DNA of 64,000 nucleotides from Sediminibacterium salmoneum NBRC 103935 (GTDB lineage Bacteria; Bacteroidota; Bacteroidia; Chitinophagales; Chitinophagaceae): NCBI RefSeq assembly GCF_000511175.1, contig NZ_KI866530.1, positions 2,200,353 to 2,264,352 of the forward strand, read 5' to 3'. Shown piece by piece: positions 1 to 9,149 of this stretch (position 1 is its first letter; each line of letters starts with the position of its first letter). The notes under the pieces were generated by a model. It saw only the letters and a program-made list of their open reading frames with translations, ran no database searches and was not told where the DNA came from. The position numbers and the translations under genes were made by a program.

Positions 1-521
1 CTTGGTGTTCCAATTAAAATACATACAGATTTGTATTTCCAATGCTCATTTTCCTCATAAATTTCAATTATTTGACCATTATATACACCTACAGATGCAT
101 ACACTTTTGATTGAAATTCAAAAATTTCTTGAATTCTAAAACTTTGGTGAATTTCACGCAGCTTTCTTCTTGATAAATCAATATAATACAATCCCCCTCC
201 AAACTCACCATTATTAACCCCCATTAAATAACCAGAAGATATTTTCTTAAAAAACTTAATTCCTTTAATTGAATCGATTAATTTCCTTATTCTTTTACTT
301 AATACAGGCAGACTATCCCCCCTTTCTAATCTATTAGCCTTTCTTTTTACTTCCCAAACATTACCAGATTTTTCAAAAAACCAATTATTATCTGAATTAT
401 TTGCTTTGTATATTCTATCTTCTAATGGTAGTGTGTCTAATTTCCAGTTAGTTAAATCTGGAGCTTGGCCCTTGCAAAGATTGCAAATTAATAAGCAATA
501 AATCAATACCCTCATTTTCAT
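1..521 (-). CDS. Secreted hypothetical protein, C-terminus outside window
   Basis: An open frame runs from an ATG at 519-521 on the minus strand to the window edge without a stop (173 codons visible). The N-terminus (MKMRVLIYCLLICNLCKGQ) looks like a short signal peptide. The rest is lysine- and tyrosine-rich, with a beta-strand-like stretch near the visible end that includes an IIEIYEENEHW segment. I recognise no family. It lies beyond two integration scars next to tRNA(CAT), so it is probably accessory cargo. The coding frame is convincing; the function is unknown. Confidence 0.6.
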   Translation of the reverse strand, partial: MKMRVLIYCLLICNLCKGQAPDLTNWKLDTLPLEDRIYKANNSDNNWFFEKSGNVWEVKRKANRLERGDSLPVLSKRIRKLIDSIKGIKFFKKISSGYLMGVNNGEFGGGLYYIDLSRRKLREIHQSFRIQEIFEFQSKVYASVGVYNGQIIEIYEENEHWKYKSVCILIGTP

Positions 522-700
522 ACTTTTTGAAGTATTTCTCTGAAATAAATTTAAAAATTTAATCTGACTATTCAATTCTAAATTTTCATTATACTCTATA
601 TAAAACTTTTTGATTTTTAGGGTAATTATAATCCAATTGGCGTTACAGACACAAGTGCTTGTTACGAAATTGAAAATCTGGTATTAATTTTTGGAAAAAA

Positions 701-802
701 ATTGTGGACCAAAAAGTGGTGCAAAAAAAAGCCACTTAAGACTGTTTGTCGTAAGCGGCTGATTCTTACTTTCCCCCTCCAAGACTTGAACCTGAGACCC
801 TC
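701..802 (-). repeat. Degenerate element end: tRNA-Asn 3' part, hairpin and arm-like repeats
   Basis: Read on the minus strand, this matches the left end of the 13.84-33.39 kb element segment by segment. It has the tRNA-Asn T-arm and acceptor remnant (AGAGGGTCTCAGGTTCAAGT), then a hairpin with AGTGGCTTTTTT, then two GCACCAC/GGTCCAC units. The 5' half of the tRNA is absent, so this is a scar or att remnant and not a functional tRNA. It points to an earlier insertion of a related element. Confidence 0.6.
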
Positions 803-881
803 TTACATACACACGGTTATATTAGTTTTCTGTCTACTTTCATATACTTCCAGACCAAAATTCGTGATGATTATCAAAAAA

Positions 882-950
882 GGCATGCAAATAGTATGCA
901 AATAAAAAAAGCAGCTACCAACTTTCGTTCGTAACTGCTTGATTTTCAAG
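882..950 (-). repeat. Element-end-like hairpin and ATTTGCA repeats downstream of tRNA(CAT)
   Basis: Directly 3' of tRNA(CAT) on the minus strand there is a hairpin (AAGCAG ... CTGCTT, followed by a T run). After it come two ATTTGCA units 11 bp apart (882-904). The order and wording parallel the tRNA-Asn element end at 13887-13958 (hairpin, T run, ATTTGCAC repeated). I infer an attachment region of a related integrase at this tRNA. A plain tRNA terminator would explain the hairpin but not the repeats. Confidence 0.5.
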
Positions 951-1024
951 TGGGCCCACCAGGGCATGATCCTGGGACCCCCTGATTATGAGTCAGGTGC
1001 TCTAACCAACTGAGCTATAGGCCC
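951..1024 (-). tRNA. tRNA with CAT anticodon (Met or lysidine-type Ile2)
   Basis: The minus strand folds as a cloverleaf. The acceptor is GGGCCTA/TGGGCCC, the D arm GCTC...GAGC, and the anticodon stem CCTGA/TCAGG with loop CTCATAA (anticodon CAT). The T stem is CCAGG/CCTGG. CCA is not encoded. The T loop reads ATCATGC instead of the usual TTCRANN, so positions 54 and 58 are A and T, swapped from the normal T-A pair. Elongator Met and Ile2 cannot be told apart by eye. Confidence 0.85.
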
Positions 1025-1078
1025 GAAGAACATTGCTGTTCTTAAAGGGTGGCAAAAATAATGATTATGGGCTAATTT

Positions 1079-1678
1079 CTATTGAATTTCTAATGAATTT
1101 CTATAAACCCATTCCTGTTCGAGTGATTTGAAGATAATCCAGTTACCATCCAAAGACATAATAACCATGTCTTCTTCCTCTGGCAAAAGCTCATTCAAAT
1201 CCGGCGAATTCATTATATCATACAAGTCCATTTTTATTACAGGAGACATACGAACAAAAAATACATAAACTGGTTGTTGCGTTATTTGGTTTTGCATAAC
1301 TATCTGAGAAAATATTGCAGCAGGTGCCTCATTGGTTTTTAAAACTGGAGCATCCGGCAGATATCTTAGCGGCAAAACACCAGGATGATTCTTGAAAAGT
1401 AATTCCAGAATTACTGGTTCACTTCCGACTTTCAAAAACTTAGTTAAATCAGAAAATTCTGTCCAGGGTGCATGATTTAAAAAACTATCCCAAAATGGCA
1501 ACTCTGAATCTTGAACCCAGTCCAGACAGATCAATTCACAACTTTTAATCTTTTCATTTACCTGTTTAAACCAATTCAACCAGCAATTTTCTAAAGCCTT
1601 GATTTTTGATTCAACTAATAACCGAGTTTTTAACGAGCGCTTTTTATCTGCTAACTTATCCCTCTTTTCTAAATTCAT
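1079..1678 (-). CDS. Hypothetical protein at the end of the efflux operon
   Basis: A protein of about 199 residues. The ATG at 1678 (MNLEKRDK...) is preferred to an in-frame TTG at 1696. The N-terminal 50 residues are lysine-rich and helical. The C-terminal part has alternating hydrophobic strands and an acidic stretch (LLPEEEDMVIMSLDG). There is no signal peptide or membrane segment. It is the last gene of the minus-strand run behind the RND pump, 45 bp after the DUF2892 gene, so co-transcription is likely. I do not recognise a family. Confidence 0.6.
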   Translation of the reverse strand: MNLEKRDKLADKKRSLKTRLLVESKIKALENCWLNWFKQVNEKIKSCELICLDWVQDSELPFWDSFLNHAPWTEFSDLTKFLKVGSEPVILELLFKNHPGVLPLRYLPDAPVLKTNEAPAAIFSQIVMQNQITQQPVYVFFVRMSPVIKMDLYDIMNSPDLNELLPEEEDMVIMSLDGNWIIFKSLEQEWVYRNSLEIQ

Positions 1679-1722
1679 ATTACTAGTGAATGGCAAATAC
1701 CAAGGTACATCAGTTTTACTTC

Positions 1723-1908
1723 TTATTTAGAAATATTTGCTTTTTCTAGTATACATTCTAGAGGACAAAACTTGGTAAAAGAGGATTGCAGCAGGTTTAA
1801 ACCTACAAATGCCGCCAATAAAAGCCAGTTGATATGGACAAAATACGCAAGGCTTATGCTGGTCAACACAAATACACCTGCGACTGTTCTAACAATTCTT
1901 TCTTTCAT
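1723..1908 (-). CDS. DUF2892 (YgaP-like) small inner-membrane protein
   Basis: A 61-residue protein with two hydrophobic segments (about residues 8-24 and 27-44) and the CPLE motif near the C-terminus typical of DUF2892/YgaP-type membrane domains. These often sit beside rhodanese or transport genes; no rhodanese is present here. It lies 5 bp downstream of the PII-like gene and belongs to the efflux operon. A membrane location is clear; the precise role is unknown. Confidence 0.75.
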   Translation of the reverse strand: MKERIVRTVAGVFVLTSISLAYFVHINWLLLAAFVGLNLLQSSFTKFCPLECILEKANISK

Positions 1909-1913
1909 AATGA

Positions 1914-2228
1914 TTATTTTGTTGAATTTTCTACGGGTACTATAAAAGCTCTGATTGGAAACTCATTTTCAGAGGCTTTAGCGTTAAAGGCATCTATTAA
2001 ACTTAGTGCCTGGTTGGCTGCTTCATCTTTACAAAAACTGAAAATAAATACAGAATCGTATTTGTTTCCATCATCTGAACCAAACCAGTCATCTAGGATA
2101 TAATCATCGGGACTGTTTTTAACACCCATGGTATCTGTTACGCTAAAGACGGAAACAGAAGCTTCTTTCAATATTTTCTCGACGGATTTGCTGCATTCCT
2201 TTACAGCTGTTATAATTAATAATTTCAT
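1914..2228 (-). CDS. PII-like small protein of the RND operon
   Basis: 104 residues starting MKLLIITAVKECSKSVEKIL, with a predicted beta-alpha-beta ferredoxin-like pattern: strand 1 at 1-8, a helix, and a last strand near FPIRAFIVPVE. It contains an acidic DDWFGSDDG segment. This fits small PII-like or DUF3240-type proteins encoded next to RND metal or drug pumps. It starts 7 bp after the pump stop codon. A regulatory or sensor role for the pump is an inference from position and fold pattern only. Confidence 0.5.
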   Translation of the reverse strand: MKLLIITAVKECSKSVEKILKEASVSVFSVTDTMGVKNSPDDYILDDWFGSDDGNKYDSVFIFSFCKDEAANQALSLIDAFNAKASENEFPIRAFIVPVENSTK

Positions 2229-2235
2229 GTCAATT

Positions 2236-5200
2236 TTATTTTACTTTATTGCGCATCATTTTATAATAAAGCAATGGCACAACCAATAAGGTTAAAAATG
2301 TTGATGTAATAGTTCCACCCATCAGGGAAATGGCTAATCCCTGGAAAATTGGATCAAACAAGATGATGACAGCACCCAATACAACTGCACCAGCAGTTAA
2401 TAAGATAGGCGTAGTTCTTACCGCACCAGCTTCAATAATTGCTTGTTTCAAAGGAATGCCTTCATTAAGCCTGATATTGATAAAATCAATCAATAAAATT
2501 GAGTTTCGCACCATTACACCAGCCAGTGCAATAAAACCAATCATAGAGGTTGCGGTAAAATAAGCATCCATCATCCAGTGCCCAAGAATAATTCCGACCA
2601 AACTCAATGGGATAGCGGCAAGCATAACTACCGGTACTGTAAAATTCTGAAACCAACCTACAATCAGCATATAGATAATCAGGATAACGGCAGCAAAAGC
2701 AATTCCTAAATCTCTGAATACTTCGTAGGTAATCTGCCACTCTCCATCCCATTTTAGTGAATACTGATCCTGCGTCTCTGGCTGCTTTGTATATTCTTCT
2801 TTAATGGTAAAACCTGCTGGTATTTTAAGAGAAGAAACACTATCAGACATTTTAGAAATAGCATAAAATGGGCTCTCCAAGTCACCAGCCATATCGGCCA
2901 TTACATACACAACTTCTTTCTGGTTTTTACGATAAATGCTTTTATCTTTCACTTGTCTGTTTACAGTAACAATATCTCGCAGGCTTACTGTATTGCCCTG
3001 CATTCCGGTAACAGTCAGGCCAAGAATCTCATTCACACCAGCTTTGTCTTCCTCTTTTAACTGTAAACGAATAGGCGTTTGCGAAAAAGAATTAGGTGCA
3101 TTGATTACCCCAACCGGCATTCCGGAAAGTCCGCCGGCAACGATGGCATTTACTTGCGCAGTTGCAACGCCGTAGCGCATGGCTTTTTCTTTATCAACTG
3201 TGAACTTGTATTCAAACTGATCGTCTTCAACCATCCAGTCAGCATCCACTACATCAGGTGTTTTACGAAATAGTTGTTCAATTTGTCTACCAATCTCAAT
3301 TTGTTGTTTATAGTCAGGGCCATATACTTCTGCTACCAATGTAGATAAAACAGGAGGACCTGGTGGAACTTCAACAATTTTTACGTTTGCATGATACCTG
3401 GCAGCAATTTTCTGAATAGGTTCACGCATAGACTTAGCTATATCATGACTCTGCAAAGAGCGCTCTTCCTTATCAATCAGGTTTACCTGTATATCGGCAA
3501 CATTATCACCTCTTCTTAAATCATAGTGTCTAACCAATCCGTTAAAACTAATTGGACCAGCTGTTCCTATATAACCCTGATAGTTTTTCACCATCGGTTG
3601 TTTGGATACAAACTGCGCTATTTCAGCTGCTACTGCATTGGTCTTTTCAAGCGTAGTTCCTTCTGGCATATCAATAACTACCTGAAATTCATTTTTATTA
3701 TCAAAGGGCAACATTTTAACAGCTACTGATTTTGTATAAAACAATAACATGCTGGCTAATAATACAACTACAGTACCCATGATAAATGCCCATCGCTTCC
3801 ATCTTACTTCCAGCATGGGCTGAATGAATGAGTTATAGATTTTATAGATGCCTGATGCTTCAAGTGAATGACTTCCATGTGAATGATTTTCACCGCTGCG
3901 TTTTTCCTTTTCTCTTAAGAAAATATATCCTAAATAGGGAGTTAAGGTTAAGGCAACAATCAATGAAAGTAACATAGCAATAGATGCTCCAATTGGCATT
4001 GGGCTCATATAAGGACCCATTAGTCCGGAAACAAATGCCATTGGAAGTACAGCTGCCACCACGGTGAAGGTTGCAAGTATGGTTGGGTTACCCACTTCAT
4101 TAATGGCATAAATAGCCGCTTGCAAAGGCGGCAGCTTACGCATCTTAAAGTGACGGTGCATATTTTCGGCAATAATAATGGAATCATCCACCACAATACC
4201 TGTAATAAACACCAATGCGAATAATGTAATCCGGTTCAGTGTATAATCCATTGCATAATAACTAAACAAAGTCAATGCAAAAGTTACTGGTACAGAAAGA
4301 AATACTACCAAACCACCTCTCCAGCCCATGGCCAGCATTACAAATAGCGTTACTACAACAATGGAGATGAATAAGTGGAATAATAATTCAGATACTTTAT
4401 GAGCAGCAGATTCACCATAGTTTCTGGTTGCCGTTACCTGAATATCTGAGGGAATCAAATCCTTTTTAAGGGATTCTACTTTGGATAAAATATTATCAGA
4501 AAGCTTCATGGCATCTGCACCCTTCTTCTTGGCAATAGCCAATGTTACCGCCGGATAAGAAGCAGAGAACTTTTTTATTCCAGCCGTATCTGCCTGACCG
4601 TAACCATAAAATACATATTGACTGGAAGTTGCAGGAGATTCTGCAACAGTTGCAACCTGCTTTAAATAAACCGGTGTTCCGCCGTTCATACCAATCACCA
4701 ATGAAGCCACGTCTTCGGCCGAGCTAAGAAAATTACCAGTCAGCACTGAAAAAGAGCTGTCGTTTCTATAAAAACTGCCGCTTTGAGATTGCGTATTCGC
4801 ACCACCAATGGCTTTAGATATGGATAAAAAGTCAACATGATTGGCTGCCATTAAAGTCTTATTCAAAAGCACTTTTACTTCTTTAGCTCTTCCTCCAATA
4901 ATATTGATATCAGATACATCATTGGATTTTTTTAATTCATTCGACAATTCCTGAGCCACCTGTTTCAACTGATAGTCATCATATTTTTCACCCCAAAGTG
5001 TCAATCCAAATACGGGAACATCATCAATAGCTCTGGTTTTGATCAAAGGCATAGAAACACCTTGCGGCATTTTATCCATATTCTTCATGATTTCACTATA
5101 GAGCTTTACGAGTGAACGTTCAACATCTTCCCCCACCAAAAACTGAACAATCAGCATGGTCTGGCCACTCATTGATGTGGAATAAACATATTCTACCCCC

Positions 5201-5445
5201 TTTATATTAGAAATTACTTTTTCTAGAGGAGCAGATACTTTTGTTTCAACTTCTTTTGGACTCGCTCCCGGATAGGCAATAAAAATATCAGCCATGGGAA
5301 CCTGAATCTGAGGTTCTTCTTCTCTTGGCATTAATAAAGTACTATAACCGCCAATAAGTAAGAAGGCGACCATCAGCAGAATCGTAAGTTTGGACTGCAA
5401 AAATGCTTTTGCTATATTTCCTGATAATCCTTTTTCCATTTTCAT
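2236..5445 (-). CDS. RND efflux transporter permease (AcrB/CusA superfamily)
   Basis: A full-length (1069 aa) inner-membrane proton-driven pump. It has an N-terminal TM helix (about 13-35), a large periplasmic loop, the TM4 relay motif GIVVDDSIIIAENMHRH with the paired Asp residues, a second periplasmic loop and a C-terminal TM block ending LLVVPLLYYKMMRNK. It follows the membrane-fusion and TolC genes in one operon (20 bp after the MFP) and is followed by PII-like and DUF2892 genes. The accessory genes could mean metal or small-solute specificity, but the substrate cannot be read from sequence. Confidence 0.93.
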   Translation of the reverse strand: MKMEKGLSGNIAKAFLQSKLTILLMVAFLLIGGYSTLLMPREEEPQIQVPMADIFIAYPGASPKEVETKVSAPLEKVISNIKGVEYVYSTSMSGQTMLIVQFLVGEDVERSLVKLYSEIMKNMDKMPQGVSMPLIKTRAIDDVPVFGLTLWGEKYDDYQLKQVAQELSNELKKSNDVSDINIIGGRAKEVKVLLNKTLMAANHVDFLSISKAIGGANTQSQSGSFYRNDSSFSVLTGNFLSSAEDVASLVIGMNGGTPVYLKQVATVAESPATSSQYVFYGYGQADTAGIKKFSASYPAVTLAIAKKKGADAMKLSDNILSKVESLKKDLIPSDIQVTATRNYGESAAHKVSELLFHLFISIVVVTLFVMLAMGWRGGLVVFLSVPVTFALTLFSYYAMDYTLNRITLFALVFITGIVVDDSIIIAENMHRHFKMRKLPPLQAAIYAINEVGNPTILATFTVVAAVLPMAFVSGLMGPYMSPMPIGASIAMLLSLIVALTLTPYLGYIFLREKEKRSGENHSHGSHSLEASGIYKIYNSFIQPMLEVRWKRWAFIMGTVVVLLASMLLFYTKSVAVKMLPFDNKNEFQVVIDMPEGTTLEKTNAVAAEIAQFVSKQPMVKNYQGYIGTAGPISFNGLVRHYDLRRGDNVADIQVNLIDKEERSLQSHDIAKSMREPIQKIAARYHANVKIVEVPPGPPVLSTLVAEVYGPDYKQQIEIGRQIEQLFRKTPDVVDADWMVEDDQFEYKFTVDKEKAMRYGVATAQVNAIVAGGLSGMPVGVINAPNSFSQTPIRLQLKEEDKAGVNEILGLTVTGMQGNTVSLRDIVTVNRQVKDKSIYRKNQKEVVYVMADMAGDLESPFYAISKMSDSVSSLKIPAGFTIKEEYTKQPETQDQYSLKWDGEWQITYEVFRDLGIAFAAVILIIYMLIVGWFQNFTVPVVMLAAIPLSLVGIILGHWMMDAYFTATSMIGFIALAGVMVRNSILLIDFINIRLNEGIPLKQAIIEAGAVRTTPILLTAGAVVLGAVIILFDPIFQGLAISLMGGTITSTFLTLLVVPLLYYKMMRNKVK

Positions 5446-5465
5446 TTGTTTAAATGCTTTGGCAA

Positions 5466-6569
5466 TTATTTTGCAATCGATACAGGTACTCCGTTATAAA
5501 GATTTCCCTTGGCACTCACAATATATTTTTCACCATCAGAAAGCCCAGATAAAACATCAATCTGACCAGATTGATTTTTCCCTAATCTTACCCATCTTAA
5601 AAGGGCTGTGTTTTCAGCAGTAATTGTGTAAATACCTGTAAGCTGGTTTTTGTAAATAATACTGGCTTCCGGAACACTAATGGTCTTGTTCAGATTTTCT
5701 ACTGCTATTTTTTCCGTAACCGGAACCACTATATTTACATACATGCCTGAATAAAAACTTTTCATGTCTGCCTGAGGCAAGCTGATTTTTACAATGTATT
5801 GCCCTCCAGTAAATTGAGATGACGGATTTACCTGAATTACCTTTCCTTTCACTTTCTTATTAACAGCTTGCACATACATATCAACCGATTGACCGGTTGA
5901 TATGCTTGCAATTAAATTTTCCGGCACCATTGCACTTACCTGTAAATTACCGGTTTGCTCTAAAGTTAAAATAGGCATACCTGGACTGGCTATGCTACCG
6001 GCTTCAGCATTCTTTTGAGATATCACTCCCGAAAAAGGAGCGGTTACAGTAGTATATGCCAAATTTGCATTGACTTCGTTTTTCATTTGCTTTGCCGCAT
6101 CCAGGTTTGCTTTCGCAGAAGTATACTGTAAGGATATTTGCTCCAATTCCTTAGCAGTAGCACTCTGTTGTTTATAAAGAGCAGTAAATCTTTCGTAATC
6201 TTTTTGTGCATTTTTAAATGCAGCTTCTGCCTGAGCGATCATGGCTTCTGTTTGCGCCGTCTTGGCTTTAATATCACTGGCATTAATCGTAAATAATACC
6301 TGACCCTGCTTAACTATATCTCCTGCTTTTACCCGCATACTGGTAATTGTACCCATTATCCGGGTAGAAATATTGGCTGATTGAATGCCTTCTATTTGAC
6401 CGGAAATTTCAAAATTTCCGTTTGTAACATTGGTGCCGGCATTTGCTAATACAACTTCAACAGGTGCTTCAGAAACTACAGTCTCTGCATTTTTTTTATC
6501 TCCACAGGCAGTAGCTGTAAAAACGGTTATAATAGCTCCAGCAATGATTAATTTGTTATTTATTTTCAT
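5466..6569 (-). CDS. RND efflux periplasmic adaptor (membrane fusion protein)
   Basis: 367 residues with a lipoprotein signal (AGAIITVFTATACGDK, lipobox TACG). It has the barrel-sandwich halves around an alpha-hairpin of alternating Ala/Gln/Lys heptads (about 95-165, AQAEAAFKNAQKDYERF), then the second lipoyl half (TVTAPFSGVISQKNAEAGS) and beta-barrel domains. It bridges the inner-membrane pump and the TolC channel. It is encoded between the two, 18 bp after the TolC-family gene. Confidence 0.92.
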   Translation of the reverse strand: MKINNKLIIAGAIITVFTATACGDKKNAETVVSEAPVEVVLANAGTNVTNGNFEISGQIEGIQSANISTRIMGTITSMRVKAGDIVKQGQVLFTINASDIKAKTAQTEAMIAQAEAAFKNAQKDYERFTALYKQQSATAKELEQISLQYTSAKANLDAAKQMKNEVNANLAYTTVTAPFSGVISQKNAEAGSIASPGMPILTLEQTGNLQVSAMVPENLIASISTGQSVDMYVQAVNKKVKGKVIQVNPSSQFTGGQYIVKISLPQADMKSFYSGMYVNIVVPVTEKIAVENLNKTISVPEASIIYKNQLTGIYTITAENTALLRWVRLGKNQSGQIDVLSGLSDGEKYIVSAKGNLYNGVPVSIAK

Positions 6570-6587
6570 TTTAGTGGTTTTAATATT

Positions 6588-7895
6588 TTACTTAACTGTA
6601 GTTAAAAATTCATGATAATTAATAGCCGCCTGCTCCATCAGTTTGGCTTCTGCCTGCTGTAATTTTTGCTGAGAAAGCTGCGTTTGAGCAAGCAGGATAT
6701 CATTGGTGCTAACCAATCCTTGCTGATACCTGTTTTGAAGTATTCTTAATGATTCGTCGGCCTGTGTTATTGAGGTTTCGAGTTGCTGATATTTATATCT
6801 CGCATCTTTAATTTTCCGAATTGTATTTTGCAGTTCTGTTTGTTCCTGATTCACTCTTGCAGCCAACTGTTCCTGTAGCTTAGCCTTTTCTATCGTTTGA
6901 GAAGCAATTTTATTTTTTGTCTGATTCCCCTTCATTATATCCCAGGACAATTGAATACCGGCAAAATAGGAGCCGGCATTAAAGCCTAATGCTTTTCTAT
7001 CATTTAGCTGATAATTAGCAAAGGCATTCAACCTGGGCAACCAGCTCATTTTTGAACCTTTTATTGCAATATCATAAACACCTAAGCCTGTTTGCATAGC
7101 TTTTAAATCTGCTCTATCTGTTGGAATAATTAGAACTAGTTCATTTGCAAAATCAAGCGATACAGTTTTGGTTTTATATATTACCCCTTGTGGTTTATTC
7201 ATCATCAGACTCAACTGATCCGAAGTCTGCGCTATATTAGAATAAAGCTCATTCAAACGGGTTTCAGTATTTTTAACCTGTACTTCCACATTCAGCAAAT
7301 CAGATTTTTGCATCAGCCCCTGATCAAATCTGTTTTTGGTAAACTGATAAATTGACTGGGAAGTAGTTAGGGCGCTCTTTACAACATCAAGTGCCTGATA
7401 CAAAAAATTCAATTGCAGATACAATTGTGTAACCTGCATCTTTACCGCTTCTTCTGTTCTCTTAGTTTGCAATGAACTTATCTGTACTTGTTGCTCAGCT
7501 GCCTTACGCATTTGAAGCATATCCATATTAATAATGGGCTGTTGTAAATTTAATTGAGTAAGATAGTTGGGTGTAGCACCCGGATTATTTAATAATGCCG
7601 GATTAAAATCAGCCGCAGTAACATTTGCCTGCTGAAGCTTGAATCCAAATGCATTCAATGGGTTATTGGTATTCATAGCTGTGTACGAAAAGTTCAGCTG
7701 CGGCAACCAAAGTGCTTCGGTTTGCTTTACGTTGGCGCTGGCAATCTGCTGATTTATCTGAGCAATTTTGATTTGCTGATTGGCTTTTTGCGCCAGACTT
7801 AATGCTTCTTCCAGTTGGATTGTTGTAGGCAATTGCTGAGCTTCTACATTAAGAAATCCGAGCAATGACACTAAAAACATTGACAATAATCTCAT
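6588..7895 (-). CDS. TolC-family outer-membrane efflux protein
   Basis: From the ATG at 7895 the protein begins MRLLSMFLVSLLGFLNVEAQQ, a good signal peptide. The longer frame up to 7994 would overlap the divergent lactonase and lacks a signal, so I reject it. Two long coiled-coil repeats are visible (about 40-215 and 240-430), each ending in the Gln-rich helical pattern of TolC proteins (NRYQQGLVSTNDILLAQTQL). It is the first gene of the tripartite efflux operon and provides the outer-membrane exit duct. Confidence 0.92.
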   Translation of the reverse strand: MRLLSMFLVSLLGFLNVEAQQLPTTIQLEEALSLAQKANQQIKIAQINQQIASANVKQTEALWLPQLNFSYTAMNTNNPLNAFGFKLQQANVTAADFNPALLNNPGATPNYLTQLNLQQPIINMDMLQMRKAAEQQVQISSLQTKRTEEAVKMQVTQLYLQLNFLYQALDVVKSALTTSQSIYQFTKNRFDQGLMQKSDLLNVEVQVKNTETRLNELYSNIAQTSDQLSLMMNKPQGVIYKTKTVSLDFANELVLIIPTDRADLKAMQTGLGVYDIAIKGSKMSWLPRLNAFANYQLNDRKALGFNAGSYFAGIQLSWDIMKGNQTKNKIASQTIEKAKLQEQLAARVNQEQTELQNTIRKIKDARYKYQQLETSITQADESLRILQNRYQQGLVSTNDILLAQTQLSQQKLQQAEAKLMEQAAINYHEFLTTVK

Positions 7896-8018
7896 AATTC
7901 CAATTTTAAGAACACAAAAGTAGAATGGATAAAAAGCCTGTTCAGTAACATATGTAACAATCAGGGTTTGCCAGGAAAGGCCGATATTTATCATATCAAT
8001 ACAATTGAAATGCTCGCC

Positions 8019-9149
8019 ATGAAACCATTAATAAAAGGATTGCTAAACCTCATTATTACCGTTATTCCTTTTTTTTCGATTACTGCACAGAAACCCGGCA
8101 GTCAGAGACTATTGATTGGCAGTTATACCGACGGAGCTGTAGCCGATGGTATTTACTATTACCAATTCAATGCCAATGGTTCTGCAGAGCTAATCAGTAA
8201 AACAGCAGCAGCAGATCCCTCCTTTTTAGCAATCGCAGCAAGTAAACCCAATATATATGCAGTGAACGAATTAGGGAATGGTTTGGGTGCAGTATCCGCT
8301 TATCAGTTCGATAAAGTATCCGGTAATTTTCACTTACTCAATACGGTATTAAGTGGTGGAGATCATCCTTGTCATATTAGTATAGATTCCAAAAGTCGTT
8401 ATGTATTTGTGTCTAATTATTCCGGAGGCAATTTCAGCGTGATGAGAATTGAAGCCGATGGCAGCCTCAGCAATGCGATACAAAACATTCAGCACAATGG
8501 TAGTAGTGCCAATAAATCAAGACAAGACAAACCACATGTGCATTCTGCTTTTATTTCTCCCGATGAAAAATATTTATTGGTACAGGATTTGGGCACTGAT
8601 CAGATTAGCGTGTATGGCTTAAACCTGAACAATACTCGTCCAGTTTCGCAAAAACCTATTTCAGTGTTCAATTGCAATCCGGGTGATGGCCCAAGACATA
8701 TCAGTTTTCATCCCACCAAACCCATTGTATATGCTGTTCAGGAACTAACGGGTTCTGTAACTGTATTGAACCTTACTAAAGGTTCTCTTAAAAAACTACA
8801 ACAGGTTAATATGTTTGAGCAGGGAGTTGATAAAAAATCAGGCGCTGCTGATATTCATGTATCACCCGATGGAAAATTTTTATACGCTTCCAACCGGGCC
8901 GACTTCAATGACCTGGCTATTTTTAAAATTGGGCAAAATGGCTGGTTGCAATGGGTGGGATCAGAACCAACGCTAGGTCTGGCACCAAGGAATTTTGCCA
9001 TAGACCCCACAGGAAAATTCTTATTGGCTGCCAATCAAAACAGCAACGAGGTAGTGGTATTCAAAAGAAATATTCAAACAGGGAAATTAACCGATACCAA
9101 AAAACGAATTGCTGTGTCCAAACCGGTTTGTCTCAAGTTCGTAGATTAA
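8019..9149 (+). CDS. Secreted lactonase-family beta-propeller (6-phosphogluconolactonase-like)
   Basis: About 377 residues from the ATG at 8019, with signal MKPLIKGLLNLIITVIPFFSITAQ. An ATG at 8010 is an alternative. Lactonase-family (Pgl, seven-bladed propeller) hallmarks are LLIGSYTDG near the start, GGDHPCHISID, YVFVSNYSGGNFSV, GDGPRHISFHP, DIHVSPDGKFLYASNR and the LAPRNFAIDPTGKFLLAANQ repeat. Cytoplasmic Pgl hydrolyses 6-phosphogluconolactone; a secreted copy may act on another lactone. It is divergent from the efflux operon, with 123 bp between the two starts. Confidence 0.88.
   Translation: MKPLIKGLLNLIITVIPFFSITAQKPGSQRLLIGSYTDGAVADGIYYYQFNANGSAELISKTAAADPSFLAIAASKPNIYAVNELGNGLGAVSAYQFDKVSGNFHLLNTVLSGGDHPCHISIDSKSRYVFVSNYSGGNFSVMRIEADGSLSNAIQNIQHNGSSANKSRQDKPHVHSAFISPDEKYLLVQDLGTDQISVYGLNLNNTRPVSQKPISVFNCNPGDGPRHISFHPTKPIVYAVQELTGSVTVLNLTKGSLKKLQQVNMFEQGVDKKSGAADIHVSPDGKFLYASNRADFNDLAIFKIGQNGWLQWVGSEPTLGLAPRNFAIDPTGKFLLAANQNSNEVVVFKRNIQTGKLTDTKKRIAVSKPVCLKFVD

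Noticed and set aside
702-905. 67-residue plus-strand ORF
   Set aside because: It runs across the element-end scars (tRNA fragment, hairpin, repeats) and has no protein-like character.
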